From Chloroflexota bacterium (lineage in GTDB: Bacteria; Chloroflexota; Dehalococcoidia; UBA1151; TMED-70), in assembly GCA_002711965.1 (NCBI GenBank), contig PASM01000023.1:11987-44159 (forward strand): a stretch of 32,173 nucleotides of DNA, read 5' to 3'. The notes below the pieces were generated by a model. That model saw only the letters and a program-made list of their open reading frames with translations. It did no database searches and was not told the DNA's origin. A program made the position numbers and the translations under genes. Positions within the stretch are counted from its first letter, which is position 1. Each line of letters begins with the position of its first letter. Positions 8,016-19,594 of this stretch are shown piece by piece.

Positions 8016-9295
8016 AGATTTTTGCCAATAAAATTATTCTCATAAAGGGACTTTATTTGTTTCTCATCATACCCAATATTTAGCAAAACTTCTTTTGTAT
8101 TTTCTCCTAATAAAGGAGCTGTATTTAACTGTGCATTTCCGGTGGAAACATTAAAAATTGGCCCACTAGATCTTACTTTGCCTGCTGTTTTGTGATCAAG
8201 CTCTATAACATAATTGTTTTCTATCGCCTGTTTATTGTCTACTAGTTCTTCGGTGAATTGCATTGGTTCACAAGGAATATCATGTGACCTCAAATAAGCG
8301 ATCCAATCATCTGTATTTTTTTGTAAAAATTTATTTTCCATCTTTTGTTCAAAGTCTTTGCCTATTTTTAGCATTTCTTCAGGAGAAAACTTTTTTTGTT
8401 GGTCAAACCTAACATCTTCTAGATTAAATAAAGACGCAATCCTTTTTCTCGCGTGCATTGCGAGGCAACCAAGAGCAAGGGCGCCATTTTTAGTCTTATA
8501 AGCTCTGTAATATTGAGCTATTTGAGGAGCGCCTCCTTGAATAGAATAATCTTCTTGTATATCTTCATAAGGAACTTTTTTTTCAAAAAGATCTTCTTTT
8601 TTTTCATTGATCCATTTTTGAGCAGGGCTCAAATCTTTTTCAGCTTTCATAACTTGCATGGCTTGCATAGACAAAGCTTGAGCTAGCAAACTTGTCTGAA
8701 GAAGAACTCCCTTACCTGTACTTTTGGCTTGTAAAATACCAGAGACAACTCCTAAGGCCATAGCATAACCGGTTGAATAATCTATGTAAGAAGAAGATCT
8801 AACTGCACTTGGAGAACCATGATATACCTTATTTTCTGTGGACATTATTCCTGTATATGCTTGCATAATGAGATCAAACCCTGGCTCTGATGCTTTTTCT
8901 CCTTTTGGCCCATATGCTGTAGATTCCACATATACTAATTTAGGATTAATTTTTGATAAAGTATTCCAGTCATATTTTAACTTTTCAGAGGTAGAGGTTC
9001 TGTTATTTGAAATTACGGCATCTGCTTTAGCAACAATATCATGGCAAACTTTTTGACCTTCTATCGTTTTTAGATCAATGCAAACGCTTTTCTTTCCTCT
9101 ATTTAAAGCAATAAATAGTCTACTTTCTCCTTTGGGAGAGCTTGGAGAGGAGTGCCTCCAAGGTTCTCCAACTGGAGGTTCTATTTTAATTACTGTGGCT
9201 CCCAAGTCTGTTAAAAGTTGCCCTGATGTTGGGCCTGCAACAAAGTTTCCAAACTCTACAACAACGATATCCTGAAGTGGTCCACCTAAGGTCAT
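8012..9295 (-). CDS. CoA transferase family III (CaiB/BaiF)
   Basis: Transfers CoA between an acyl-CoA and a free carboxylic acid, 427 aa. The start block LQDIVVVEFGNFVAGPTSGQ and the LTDLGATVIKIEPP nucleotide/CoA-binding region are diagnostic of the family. The catalytic aspartate is D141 in EPGFDLIMQAYTG. A further conserved block, SYIDYSTGYAMALGVVSGIL, matches the usual DxxTG segment. The ATG at 9293-9295 has AGGA nine bases upstream. It is the third gene of a minus-strand set fmt-trpB-CoA transferase, 44 bp after trpB. The acid substrate (formyl, succinyl, carnitine-like and so on) cannot be assigned. Confidence 0.9.
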   Translation of the reverse strand: MTLGGPLQDIVVVEFGNFVAGPTSGQLLTDLGATVIKIEPPVGEPWRHSSPSSPKGESRLFIALNRGKKSVCIDLKTIEGQKVCHDIVAKADAVISNNRTSTSEKLKYDWNTLSKINPKLVYVESTAYGPKGEKASEPGFDLIMQAYTGIMSTENKVYHGSPSAVRSSSYIDYSTGYAMALGVVSGILQAKSTGKGVLLQTSLLAQALSMQAMQVMKAEKDLSPAQKWINEKKEDLFEKKVPYEDIQEDYSIQGGAPQIAQYYRAYKTKNGALALGCLAMHARKRIASLFNLEDVRFDQQKKFSPEEMLKIGKDFEQKMENKFLQKNTDDWIAYLRSHDIPCEPMQFTEELVDNKQAIENNYVIELDHKTAGKVRSSGPIFNVSTGNAQLNTAPLLGENTKEVLLNIGYDEKQIKSLYENNFIGKNL

Positions 9296-9339
9296 TTTTC
9301 TTTTTCCTAATAAAACTTTTGTATGATTATACTAAAAAT

Positions 9340-10545
9340 TTATTTTGAATCTATTTTTTTAGAAACTGTTTCCATATCTTTATCGCCTCTTCCTGATAAC
9401 AAAAACAATATGTCTTTATTAGGTTCTAGATTCTTAGTCCAATCTATCAAAAAGCCTAAAGCATGAGCAGGTTCTAATGCAGGAATAATCCCTTCTTCAA
9501 CTGATAAGAGCTTAAATCCATCTAATGCCATTTCGTCAGTTGCTGAAAAATATTTAGCACGCTCAATATCTTTTAAATATGAATGCTCAGGCCCCACTCC
9601 TGGATAATCTAATCCAGCAGATATGGAATGAGCTTCTTGTATCTGTCCATAATCATCCTGTAAAACATAACTTAATGATCCATGAAGAATGCCAGGGGTT
9701 CCTTTAGTCAAAGTAGCAGCATGTTTTTCAGTATTAATGCCTTCTCCACTTGCTTCTATTCCTATTAGCTCGACTGCTGGATCCTCTATAAATCCAGAAA
9801 AAATTCCAATAGCATTTGAGCCTCCTCCTACACAAGCAAGAACATAATCTGGTAATTTTCCTGTTTTTTCAAGAATTTGCTTTCTAGACTCTTGGCCTAT
9901 GATTGATTGAAATTCTCTAACTATATATGGGTAAGGATGCGGCCCAACAGCGCTTCCTATAATGTAATATGTACTTTCAACATTAGTTACCCAATCTCTA
10001 ATTGCTTCGTTACAAGCATCTTTTAATGTTCTTGAGCCTGATATCACAGGCACCACCTTAGCTCCAAGCATTTCTATTCGATAAACGTTTGGAGACTGTC
10101 GCTTTATATCTTCTTCTCCCATATAAATAATGCATTCGAGGTTTAGCATTGCGCATGCTGTAGCTGTGGCAACTCCATGTTGTCCTGCTCCTGTTTCTGC
10201 TATTATTCTTTTCTTGCCTAACCTTTTTGCCAAAAGAGCTTGGCCTAATGCATTATTTATTTTATGAGCTCCTGTATGAGCTAAATCTTCTCTTTTAATC
10301 CAAATATTTTGATTTAGCTTTCTCGATAAATTTTTAGCAAAATAAATTGGAGTAGGCCTGCCTACAAAATCTTTTTGTAAAGTAATTAATTCATCCCAAA
10401 AAGAGTCATCTTTAGAAATTTTTTCAAATGCTGTTTCAATTTCTTTCAATGAAGACATTAGTGTTTCAGGTACAAACTTGCCCCCAAATTTACCAAATCT
10501 TCCGTTTGATGATGGTTTATTTATTTTTTTTGTATCTTTTGTCAT
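9340..10545 (-). CDS. trpB: Tryptophan synthase beta chain
   Basis: Condenses indole with serine to make tryptophan; PLP enzyme normally paired with TrpA, 401 aa (usual length). The PLP lysine is K95 in [13 protein letters not shown]. The catalytic glutamate is E117 in AETGAGQHG, and the phosphate loop is [10 protein letters not shown]. The N-terminal [16 protein letters not shown] block is typical of TrpB1. No trpA or other trp gene lies beside it. Instead fmt precedes it by 34 bp and the CoA transferase follows, so trp genes are dispersed in this genome. Confidence 0.96.
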   Translation of the reverse strand: MTKDTKKINKPSSNGRFGKFGGKFVPETLMSSLKEIETAFEKISKDDSFWDELITLQKDFVGRPTPIYFAKNLSRKLNQNIWIKREDLAHTGAHKINNALGQALLAKRLGKKRIIAETGAGQHGVATATACAMLNLECIIYMGEEDIKRQSPNVYRIEMLGAKVVPVISGSRTLKDACNEAIRDWVTNVESTYYIIGSAVGPHPYPYIVREFQSIIGQESRKQILEKTGKLPDYVLACVGGGSNAIGIFSGFIEDPAVELIGIEASGEGINTEKHAATLTKGTPGILHGSLSYVLQDDYGQIQEAHSISAGLDYPGVGPEHSYLKDIERAKYFSATDEMALDGFKLLSVEEGIIPALEPAHALGFLIDWTKNLEPNKDILFLLSGRGDKDMETVSKKIDSK

Positions 10546-10579
10546 AACTTTTTCTTATTTAAAGGATAACAATTAGAGC

Positions 10580-11500
10580 TTATTTAGTCTCTAAAATTGT
10601 TTTAGATAAATCAAAATTATTAAAATAAGCATATGGTTCTATTATCTGTTTCCCTTCAAATTGAATTTTTTTCAAACAAAGCATATTTGAAGATGTATGA
10701 ATAAAAATATTGCCATTTATAGTTTCAATTTTTCCAGCTTTTTCAGAAGAGATGTCTGATAATTCTAAGTCATGCACAATAAATCTCTTTCCTAAATGAT
10801 AAGAGTATAATTTTGGCCAATCATAAAAAGCTCTAAATTTAGCATAAATATTAGAAGAGGCTTCATTCCAATTTATTTTTCCAGAATCTTTTTTTATCAA
10901 ATTTGTATATGAACCTTCATCTAAATTTTGAATTTCTTGTTTTAGTTTTTTATTTTCTAAATCTAAAAGAAATTTATTAATAATTTGTGAAGATTCATTA
11001 AATAATAATTTTAGAAGTTCTGAGTATTTTTCGTTTAAAGAAAGATTAAATTTTTTGCTCTGGTAAAGAATATTTCCAGAATCAATACCTTCATCCATTT
11101 GTATAATTGTAAAACCTGTTTGTTTATCTTGATTAAGAATAGTATTTTGAACAGGAGATGGGCCTCTATATTTTGGCAATAATGATGGATGGATATTAAT
11201 GGTTCCATACTTAGGAATATCTATTAGACTCTTTTTCAGTATTTTTCCATAAGCAACCACAACTGCTAAATCTGGATTTAACGCTTTTATTTGTCTTTCA
11301 AAGGTTTTATCTAAAATCTCAGGTTGGAAAACAGGAAATTTATCAGAAGAAAATTCTAAAATTTTAGAAACTTTAATATTTCTTCGTTTTGTAACAGTAG
11401 GAGACTTTTTAGATATAACTCCTAAAATTTCATTTTTTTTAGACAGCTCTATCAGTACGTCTAAAGATTCATCTGTTGTTCCGTAAAAAATTATTTTCAT
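10580..11500 (-). CDS. fmt: Methionyl-tRNA formyltransferase
   Basis: Formylates initiator Met-tRNA using 10-formyl-tetrahydrofolate, 306 aa. The active-site residues are in place: N102 and H104 in NIHPSLLPKYRGPSP and D140 in MDEGIDSGNIL. The C-terminal tRNA-binding domain is present (WNEASSNIYAKFRAFYDWP and after). The usual GTPxFA opening is weakened to GTTDES, a mild divergence. No def gene is adjacent, although def-fmt pairs are common. Transcribed away from dnaA across a 280-bp AT-rich spacer. Confidence 0.94.
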   Translation of the reverse strand: MKIIFYGTTDESLDVLIELSKKNEILGVISKKSPTVTKRRNIKVSKILEFSSDKFPVFQPEILDKTFERQIKALNPDLAVVVAYGKILKKSLIDIPKYGTINIHPSLLPKYRGPSPVQNTILNQDKQTGFTIIQMDEGIDSGNILYQSKKFNLSLNEKYSELLKLLFNESSQIINKFLLDLENKKLKQEIQNLDEGSYTNLIKKDSGKINWNEASSNIYAKFRAFYDWPKLYSYHLGKRFIVHDLELSDISSEKAGKIETINGNIFIHTSSNMLCLKKIQFEGKQIIEPYAYFNNFDLSKTILETK

Positions 11501-11780
11501 TAAGTTTTAAAATAAATATTAATTAAATTATAAGCGTTTATGTCTCAAAAAAATATTTTTTATCTTATTGGTGAAAAAAAAATATACGAAATTAAAAAAA
11601 AGACAAAAAATAATATATTTTTATTTTTTAAAAGCCTGTTATTAATATTTTTATATGCTATTTTTTGATCATGCGGTAATTATTGTTTCTATTTTTAGAA
11701 ATATTTCAAATTTTCTTCGTCGCAAAGAATCGCTACTTAAGTATTTATTTATATTTAATTTTTTTAACCTTAGGAGTTAA
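11501..11780. other. fmt-dnaA divergent spacer, extremely AT-rich
   Basis: This 280-bp region holds the promoters of fmt (-) and dnaA (+). The stretch 11550-11660 is almost entirely A and T, a character shared with DNA-unwinding elements. No DnaA-box-like 9-mer was found in it. AGGAG at 11772-11776 is the dnaA ribosome site. A 42-codon frame (11540-11668, +) begins MSQKNIFYLIGEKK and ends in a hydrophobic stretch. It lacks a ribosome site and is probably a chance reading of A/T runs. Confidence 0.5.
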
Positions 11781-13085
11781 ATGGATAATTTTAGTGCAAA
11801 AAATATATGGTCCGGAGCCCTTGGATATTTAGAAATGGTTGTCCAAGAAAGCATGTTTAAAACCTGGCTTAAAAATACAAAAGGCCTAACGATCGATGGT
11901 GATGAATTAATAGTTTCTGTTGAAAGTATCTTTGCTATTGAAATGCTTACAAAAAGATTAGAAGACTCTATTACAGAAGCACTAGTACAGACAATAGGAA
12001 AAAAATATAAACTTAAATATGTTCTTACTACAAATGAAATAGAACAAGCAAAAAAAACAGAATTAGGAAGAATAAAAGGATCCTGGGTTAACCCAAAATT
12101 TAACTTTGAAAACTTCATAACTGGATCTTCTAATTATTTAGCTTATGCCGCCGCAAAAAAGGTCTGTGAAAGCCCAGGGGCTCTGTATAACCCTCTATAT
12201 ATTTATGGTGAATGGGGATTAGGAAAAACACATCTAATTCAAGCAATAGCCAAAACATTAAAAGTCAAAGGATTAGATATAGTTTCTGTAACAGGAGAAT
12301 CTTATACAAATGATTTTGTAAAATCTATCAAGAATAATAATTTAAGTGAAATGAAGAAATATCGTGATTGCGACATATTTATCATAGATGATATTGATTT
12401 TTTCTCTGGTAAAAAACAAACAGTAGAATCTTTAATTCACATTATTAATCAGCTCCAATTATCAGAAAAACAGGTAATTGTAACTTCTTATAACCACCCA
12501 AATAAAATAAATATGTCTTCAAGATTAACATCAATATTAAAGTCTGGATTAATTGTAAAAATTCAAACCCCAGATAAAGAAACTGCAAGAAAATATATTT
12601 TGAATAAATTTAACAAGAATTTTAATAATTATGATGAAAAATTAATTGACTTTATTTCTTCTAAAAAATTTCATTCTTTTAGTGAAATTGAGGGAATCAT
12701 AAAATCATTAGTAGCACATACAGAACTCCTAAATAAAAACGTCTCTGAAGAAATGGTTTTAAACATAATTCAAGACTATAAATTAGAAACCATAAAAGAT
12801 ATAACAATTTCAATAGAAAAAATATTCAGTTTAATAAAATATATGTTCGGAATAGATGAAGCAGATTTAAAAAGCCGGAAAAACGATAAAAAAACCAACT
12901 ATGCTAGACATTTTGCAGCTTATCTATTAGTAGAAAAATCTAATTTTTCTACAGGTCAAGCAGGAAAGTTGCTGGGAAACCGAAACCATTCTACAATTAT
13001 TTATTCTGTCAACAAAATTAAAAAAGAGTTGTCAAAAAATGTTCAATTAAAGGCTGAAATAGAGAAAACTATTTTACAAAATTAA
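11781..13085 (+). CDS. dnaA: Chromosomal replication initiator DnaA, divergent
   Basis: Replication initiator, 434 aa, with a short linker between domain I (1-80) and the AAA+ domain. Walker A is GEWGLGKT (143-150) and Walker B is IIDDIDF (201-207). Domain IV ends in the HTH region with GNRNHSTIIYS (399-409) where most DnaA have GGRDHTTVLHA. Aligned to E. coli by eye, the arginine finger R285 is I252, sensor II R334 is S301 and sensor I D269 is Y237. The box VII arginine R281 (R248) and the minor-groove arginine R399 (R376) are kept. ATP binding looks possible, but the ATP-sensing contacts are not standard. The start is fixed by AGGAG four bases upstream. Divergent from fmt and followed by a candidate origin and obgE. 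Confidence 0.93.
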   Translation: MDNFSAKNIWSGALGYLEMVVQESMFKTWLKNTKGLTIDGDELIVSVESIFAIEMLTKRLEDSITEALVQTIGKKYKLKYVLTTNEIEQAKKTELGRIKGSWVNPKFNFENFITGSSNYLAYAAAKKVCESPGALYNPLYIYGEWGLGKTHLIQAIAKTLKVKGLDIVSVTGESYTNDFVKSIKNNNLSEMKKYRDCDIFIIDDIDFFSGKKQTVESLIHIINQLQLSEKQVIVTSYNHPNKINMSSRLTSILKSGLIVKIQTPDKETARKYILNKFNKNFNNYDEKLIDFISSKKFHSFSEIEGIIKSLVAHTELLNKNVSEEMVLNIIQDYKLETIKDITISIEKIFSLIKYMFGIDEADLKSRKNDKKTNYARHFAAYLLVEKSNFSTGQAGKLLGNRNHSTIIYSVNKIKKELSKNVQLKAEIEKTILQN

Positions 13086-13215
13086 TACTTTTCACCGAAA
13101 ATTAATTTCTTTCAACAGTTATTTACCTTTTTCAACAAAAATAATCCAACTTGAATACCATTCCTTTATTAACAATTTCAACACATTTAAATATTATTAT
13201 TAAATAAACATATAT
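13086..13215. other. Candidate oriC with DnaA-box-like 9-mers
   Basis: A 130-bp gap between dnaA and obgE holds repeated TTTCAACA-type words: CTTTCAACA 13109-13117, TTTTCAACA 13129-13137 and ATTTCAACA 13175-13183. TTATTAACA 13166-13174 abuts the last of these. The first two are exactly 20 bp apart, with TTATTTACC between them at 13119. They differ from TTATCCACA/TTTTCCACA mainly at the central CC. Position beside dnaA, the shift in gene direction around dnaA and AT-richness support an origin. No experimental or skew evidence is available here. Confidence 0.4.
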
Positions 13216-14466
13216 ATGATAGATAAATTAATAATAAAAGTTAAACCTGGTAATGGTGGAAAAGGATCAGTAAGTTTCAATAGGGACTCTAATAATTCTA
13301 GGGGTGGCCCAGATGGTGGTAATGGGGGATCTGGTGGAAATATAATATTGAAAGCTAATTCCAATCTATCAGATTTAAATAAATACTCATTTCAAAAAAG
13401 TTTTTTTGCTGAAAATGGAAATGATGGCTCTAAACAAAAGAAATCTGGATCAAAGGGAAAAAATTTAACTTTAGATTTGCCGATTGGGTGTTTGGTTTGG
13501 GAAATTTCAGGTGAAAATAAAACATTAGTAGCCTCAATGTTAAATGAAACATCCGAAATAGAATTATATTTAGGTGGATCAGGTGGAAAAGGAAACACCT
13601 CTTTTGTATCTTCTCAAAATAAAGAACCTTTGTTGGCTGAAGCGGGCCAGCATTCTCAAATCTATTCTTTGGAACTTGATTATAGAATATATTCTGATTT
13701 GTTATTACTAGGACTTCCTAATTCTGGCAAGTCTAGCTTTTTATCTTCTTTTTCAAATGCAAAACCTGAAATAAATACATATCCATACACAACCAGAGAG
13801 CCTGTAATAGCAATTTCCAAAGTCAATTATTCAAATATAAAAATTATTGAACTGCCGTCTATTGATAATGGAAAAGGATTGGGTGCTAATTACTTAAAAC
13901 ACTTATACTTTTCAAAATTTGTCTGCCTTACGGTTGAGCATGGAGAAAATATCATTGAACAGATTGACAATTTACTTGATTCTATTTCTTCTTTCGATGA
14001 AAATCTTTTAACTAAAAAGTTTATAGTTTTAATCTCAAAATCAGAAAATGTAAATTCAGATGAGAAAAAGATTATTAACAATAAATTGTTAGAAAAATTT
14101 CCCTTCCTTTCAACGCTTCCTTTTTATTTTTCTAATAAAAATTCAGAAAAAAATAAAGAAATACTACTTTTTGTTCTGAAAAATATGAGTGAAGTAAATA
14201 ACTCTGAAAATGATGCCTTTATACCAACTATAAATCTAAGAAATTTAAATATCAATAAAGTTAAAAAAACGCAAGATTTTTATGAAATACTTGATAGAAA
14301 TTTTATCCAGTTAGCTGAAGGGTCGGATTTAAGTAACTGGAAAGCTTTAGTTCAATTTCAATATAAACTAAAGTCATCTAAGATTTCCGACGAATTAAAT
14401 AATCTAGGGATAAAAAAAGGAGATAAAATAAAGATTTCTAATTATGAATTTACCTGGGAAGAATAA
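13216..14466 (+). CDS. obgE: Obg-family GTPase with degenerate G motifs
   Basis: Ribosome-associated Obg protein, 416 aa. The glycine-rich Obg fold (1-157) is well kept. The G domain has G1 GLPNSGKS (166-173) and G2 YPYTTREP (189-196). The G3 site, normally DxPG, reads ELPS (212-215) with a short switch II deletion, and G4, normally NKxD, reads SKSE (274-277). A C-terminal OCT-type domain (about 350-416, ending NLGIKKGDKIKISNYEFTW) is present, as in Firmicutes and Chloroflexota Obg. Loss of G3 and G4 residues suggests altered nucleotide use. The gene is intact, so it is probably functional in another way. Followed by nadD with a 23-bp overlap. Confidence 0.9.
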   Translation: MIDKLIIKVKPGNGGKGSVSFNRDSNNSRGGPDGGNGGSGGNIILKANSNLSDLNKYSFQKSFFAENGNDGSKQKKSGSKGKNLTLDLPIGCLVWEISGENKTLVASMLNETSEIELYLGGSGGKGNTSFVSSQNKEPLLAEAGQHSQIYSLELDYRIYSDLLLLGLPNSGKSSFLSSFSNAKPEINTYPYTTREPVIAISKVNYSNIKIIELPSIDNGKGLGANYLKHLYFSKFVCLTVEHGENIIEQIDNLLDSISSFDENLLTKKFIVLISKSENVNSDEKKIINNKLLEKFPFLSTLPFYFSNKNSEKNKEILLFVLKNMSEVNNSENDAFIPTINLRNLNINKVKKTQDFYEILDRNFIQLAEGSDLSNWKALVQFQYKLKSSKISDELNNLGIKKGDKIKISNYEFTWEE

Positions 14467-15049
14467 AAAAATAAAAAATCTAATTTTTGGAGGAACTTTT
14501 GACCCTATTCATTATGGTCATATTGAAATAGTCAAAAAAATCAATTTAAATTTTTCTCCTGAAAAAATATATGTTGTTCCATCTGGAAATCCCTATATGA
14601 AGCCCAAGCCTCCGGTTGCAACCCCTTTACAAAGACTTGAAATGTGTAAATTAGCTTTTAATGATTTCAACAGTGTAAAAATAATAGACTATGAAATATA
14701 TAGAGACACCCCCAGCTATACTTTCGATACTCTAAATTTTTTGTCATCTAAAAATATTCCTATTGATACATTAGCTTTAGGAGAGGATTCTTTTCTAGAA
14801 CTTGATAGTTGGAAACAAGGCGATTATTTAAAAAGAAAATATAATTTTATTGTTATAAAAAGATCTAAATCATCTAAATTTAGTTTAGAGAAGAATGACT
14901 GTTTTTATTTAGATAGAATTTCATCATTGAGCTCTTCTGCTATCAGAAAAAAAATTTTATTAAATCAATCAATAAATAACGATACCACAATAGAAATTGT
15001 AGATTATATAGAAGATAATATGTTATATAAAAATGGACAAAGCAACTAA
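14444..15049 (+). CDS. nadD: Nicotinate-nucleotide adenylyltransferase
   Basis: Adenylates nicotinate mononucleotide in NAD synthesis, 201 aa. The nucleotidyltransferase signature GGTFDPIHYGHIEI (about 17-30) and the C-terminal SSSAIRKKI motif mark the family. The YVVPSGNPYMKP segment and the PLQRLEM block are also typical of NadD. It begins at ATG 14444 inside the end of obgE, and no later start exists before the conserved motif. Obg-NadD linkage is common in Gram-positive and Chloroflexota genomes. It overlaps pyrE by 17 bp. Confidence 0.94.
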   Translation: MNLPGKNKKIKNLIFGGTFDPIHYGHIEIVKKINLNFSPEKIYVVPSGNPYMKPKPPVATPLQRLEMCKLAFNDFNSVKIIDYEIYRDTPSYTFDTLNFLSSKNIPIDTLALGEDSFLELDSWKQGDYLKRKYNFIVIKRSKSSKFSLEKNDCFYLDRISSLSSSAIRKKILLNQSINNDTTIEIVDYIEDNMLYKNGQSN

Positions 15050-15583
15050 GAAAAAATTATTAGAAAATGCAATTGATTTAAAAGCTCTTGTCTATGGTGA
15101 TTTTACATTATCAAGTGGTTTAAAATCTAATTTTTATTTTGATGGAAGATTATTGTCTATGGACCCTGAATCTTCACAAATTATAGCAAAATGGATAATT
15201 GATCTATCTATAAAACACAAAATAAGATTTATTGGTGGGCCTGCAGTTGCAGCTGTTCCGTTAATAGGAGCAACTGTTGCTATGTCAGCGAATACGGAGA
15301 ATCCTTTAAGTGGCTTTTTTGTTAGATCTGATAAAAAAGATCATGGTACTCAAAAACAAATTGAAGGAAATATTCAACCAAATTCATCAGTTATTGTTTT
15401 GGATGATACTATTTCGACCGGAGGCTCATTGTTTCAAGCAATTTCTGCAATTGAAGATTTTGGGTGCAATATAAGCCTTGTACTAAGCGTTCTCGATAGA
15501 AAAATGGGAGGATCTGAACAAATCCTTAATAAAGGATTTCATTATGAATCTATTTTTGAAATAAACCCTGATGGAGAATTTGT

Positions 15584-15587
<4 letters not shown>
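15033..15587 (+). CDS. pyrE: Orotate phosphoribosyltransferase
   Basis: Joins orotate to PRPP to form OMP in pyrimidine synthesis, 184 aa. The PRPP-binding motif is VIVLDDTISTGGS, and the flexible catalytic loop is RSDKKDHGTQKQIEG. The gene starts inside the nadD 3' end and its stop overlaps the TTG of the next gene (TTGA). That gives a four-gene coupled unit after dnaA. A short family member, but with all key motifs. Confidence 0.94.
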
Positions 15588-18406
<2,819 letters not shown>

Positions 18407-18439
18407 CTAGATATATAAATACTATATGATTTGAATACG

Positions 18440-18468
18440 ATTATAAAGTTATAGAAACCTATTTGTAA
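18440..18468 (-). promoter_or_regulatory. Candidate gyrB promoter
   Basis: On the minus strand a perfect TATAAT (18440-18445) lies 17 bp downstream of TTACAA (18463-18468), a partial -35 match. The predicted start would give a leader of about 75 nt that includes the (CG)6 tract and an AGGG/CCCT small repeat. Confidence 0.35.
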
Positions 18469-18514
18469 CTTTCATAAATAAATCAAACTTGATTAGATGA
18501 AAATAAAAAAGAAT

Positions 18515-18563
18515 AGTTTATAAACTTGACAATATTATTTCCCAACATGAAGATGTTTCCCAA
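18515..18563 (+). promoter_or_regulatory. Candidate promoter/operator region of the dehydrogenase cluster
   Basis: The palindrome AGTTTATAAACT (18515-18526) touches a consensus -35 TTGACA (18526-18531). Downstream is an inverted repeat AACAT-GAAG-ATGTT (18544-18557). It lies between two direct copies of TTTCCCAA (18538-18545 and 18556-18563), 18 bp apart. No good -10 is seen at the usual spacing, so activator dependence is possible. The E1 alpha ribosome site GGGAAG is at 18578-18583. Confidence 0.4.
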
Positions 18564-18587
18564 GAGTAAAAAAAATAGGGAAGAAAT

Positions 18588-19577
18588 ATGGAAATAACCA
18601 ATGATATTCAAAAATTAATGCTTCAAAGAATGTGGACCATAAGAACATTTGAAGAAAAAGTAATGGAAGTTCATGAAGCTGGAGAATTTGTAGGGGCCGC
18701 TCATCCTTATATTGGAGAAGAAGCTGTGGCTGTTGGAGTGTGCCTGGCTTTGAAAGATACAGATTATATAGCAGGAAACCATCGTTCTCATGGTCACCCG
18801 CTTGCAAAAGGCGGAAGTATAAAAAAAGCTATGGCAGAAATTTATGGAAAAGTAGATGGTTACTGTAACGGAAAGGGAGGATCAATGCACCTAGCAGATT
18901 TTTCTGTTGGAATTTTAGGTGAATCTGGAATTGTTGCATCTTCTGTCCCTGTGGCTACAGGAGCAGGGTTGGCTGCAAAAATAGGCAAAAAAGATTTTGT
19001 TTCTGTTGTTTTTTTTGGAGACGGAGCTTCTAACCAAGGAGCTTGCCACGAATCAATGAATCTCGCTTCAATATGGAAATTGCCAGTTATTTTTGTATGC
19101 GAGAACAATCAATTTGCCATAACCACTTCTTATCAAAACTCAGTAGCGGTTGATAATGTTTCTGATAGAGCCCCAGCCTATAATATGCCAGGAATTTTAG
19201 TCGATGGGCAAAATGCTGAAGCTATGTATGAAGCAACTACAGAGGCCGTGAAAAGGGCCAGGAATGGAGAAGGCCCTACTTTGATTGAAGGCTTGACATA
19301 CAGATTTGAGGAACACTCATTAGGGCTGGGTAGAGTTAGAAGAGGAGAGTATAGAACAGAAGAAGAAATTGATAAATGGAGAGAACGAGACCCTATTTTA
19401 ATTCATAAAAAGAAGCTTATAGACAGGGGTGTTCTATCTGAAGAAGAGTGTGATGAAATTGAGAAAAATTCATATGCGGAAACAGAAGACGCTGTTGAAT
19501 TTGCTAGAAATAGCAGCTTTCCTGAACCGGAAGATTTATTTGAGGATATGTGGGCAAACCCAATTCCGAAACCATAG
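18588..19577 (+). CDS. TPP-dependent dehydrogenase E1 component, alpha subunit
   Basis: Alpha subunit of a pyruvate/acetoin/branched-chain-type E1, 329 aa. The thiamine diphosphate motif starts at GDGASNQGACHE (144-155) and closes at CENNQ (171-175). The HRSHGHPLAKG loop (65-75) is present. The late YRFEEHSLGLGR replaces the more usual GHS signature, a small deviation. With the AcoX-like gene in the cluster, an acetoin dehydrogenase role is plausible, but pyruvate or another 2-oxoacid cannot be excluded. First gene of the cluster, preceded by a good ribosome site and divergent from gyrB. Confidence 0.9.
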   Translation: MEITNDIQKLMLQRMWTIRTFEEKVMEVHEAGEFVGAAHPYIGEEAVAVGVCLALKDTDYIAGNHRSHGHPLAKGGSIKKAMAEIYGKVDGYCNGKGGSMHLADFSVGILGESGIVASSVPVATGAGLAAKIGKKDFVSVVFFGDGASNQGACHESMNLASIWKLPVIFVCENNQFAITTSYQNSVAVDNVSDRAPAYNMPGILVDGQNAEAMYEATTEAVKRARNGEGPTLIEGLTYRFEEHSLGLGRVRRGEYRTEEEIDKWRERDPILIHKKKLIDRGVLSEEECDEIEKNSYAETEDAVEFARNSSFPEPEDLFEDMWANPIPKP

Positions 19578-19594
19578 CTATAAAAGGAGATAAA

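Noticed and set aside
8453..9275. Several plus-strand ORFs of 65-77 codons opposite the CoA transferase
   Set aside because: They are antisense shadows of a well-conserved gene and have no ribosome sites or family features.
11540..11668. 42-codon ORF upstream of dnaA with a hydrophobic end
   Set aside because: Composed mostly of A and T runs, no ribosome site and no recognisable similarity. More likely promoter or unwinding DNA.
14666..14676. ATTTCAACA inside nadD
   Set aside because: Same word as the candidate origin boxes, but single and in coding sequence. Treated as background.
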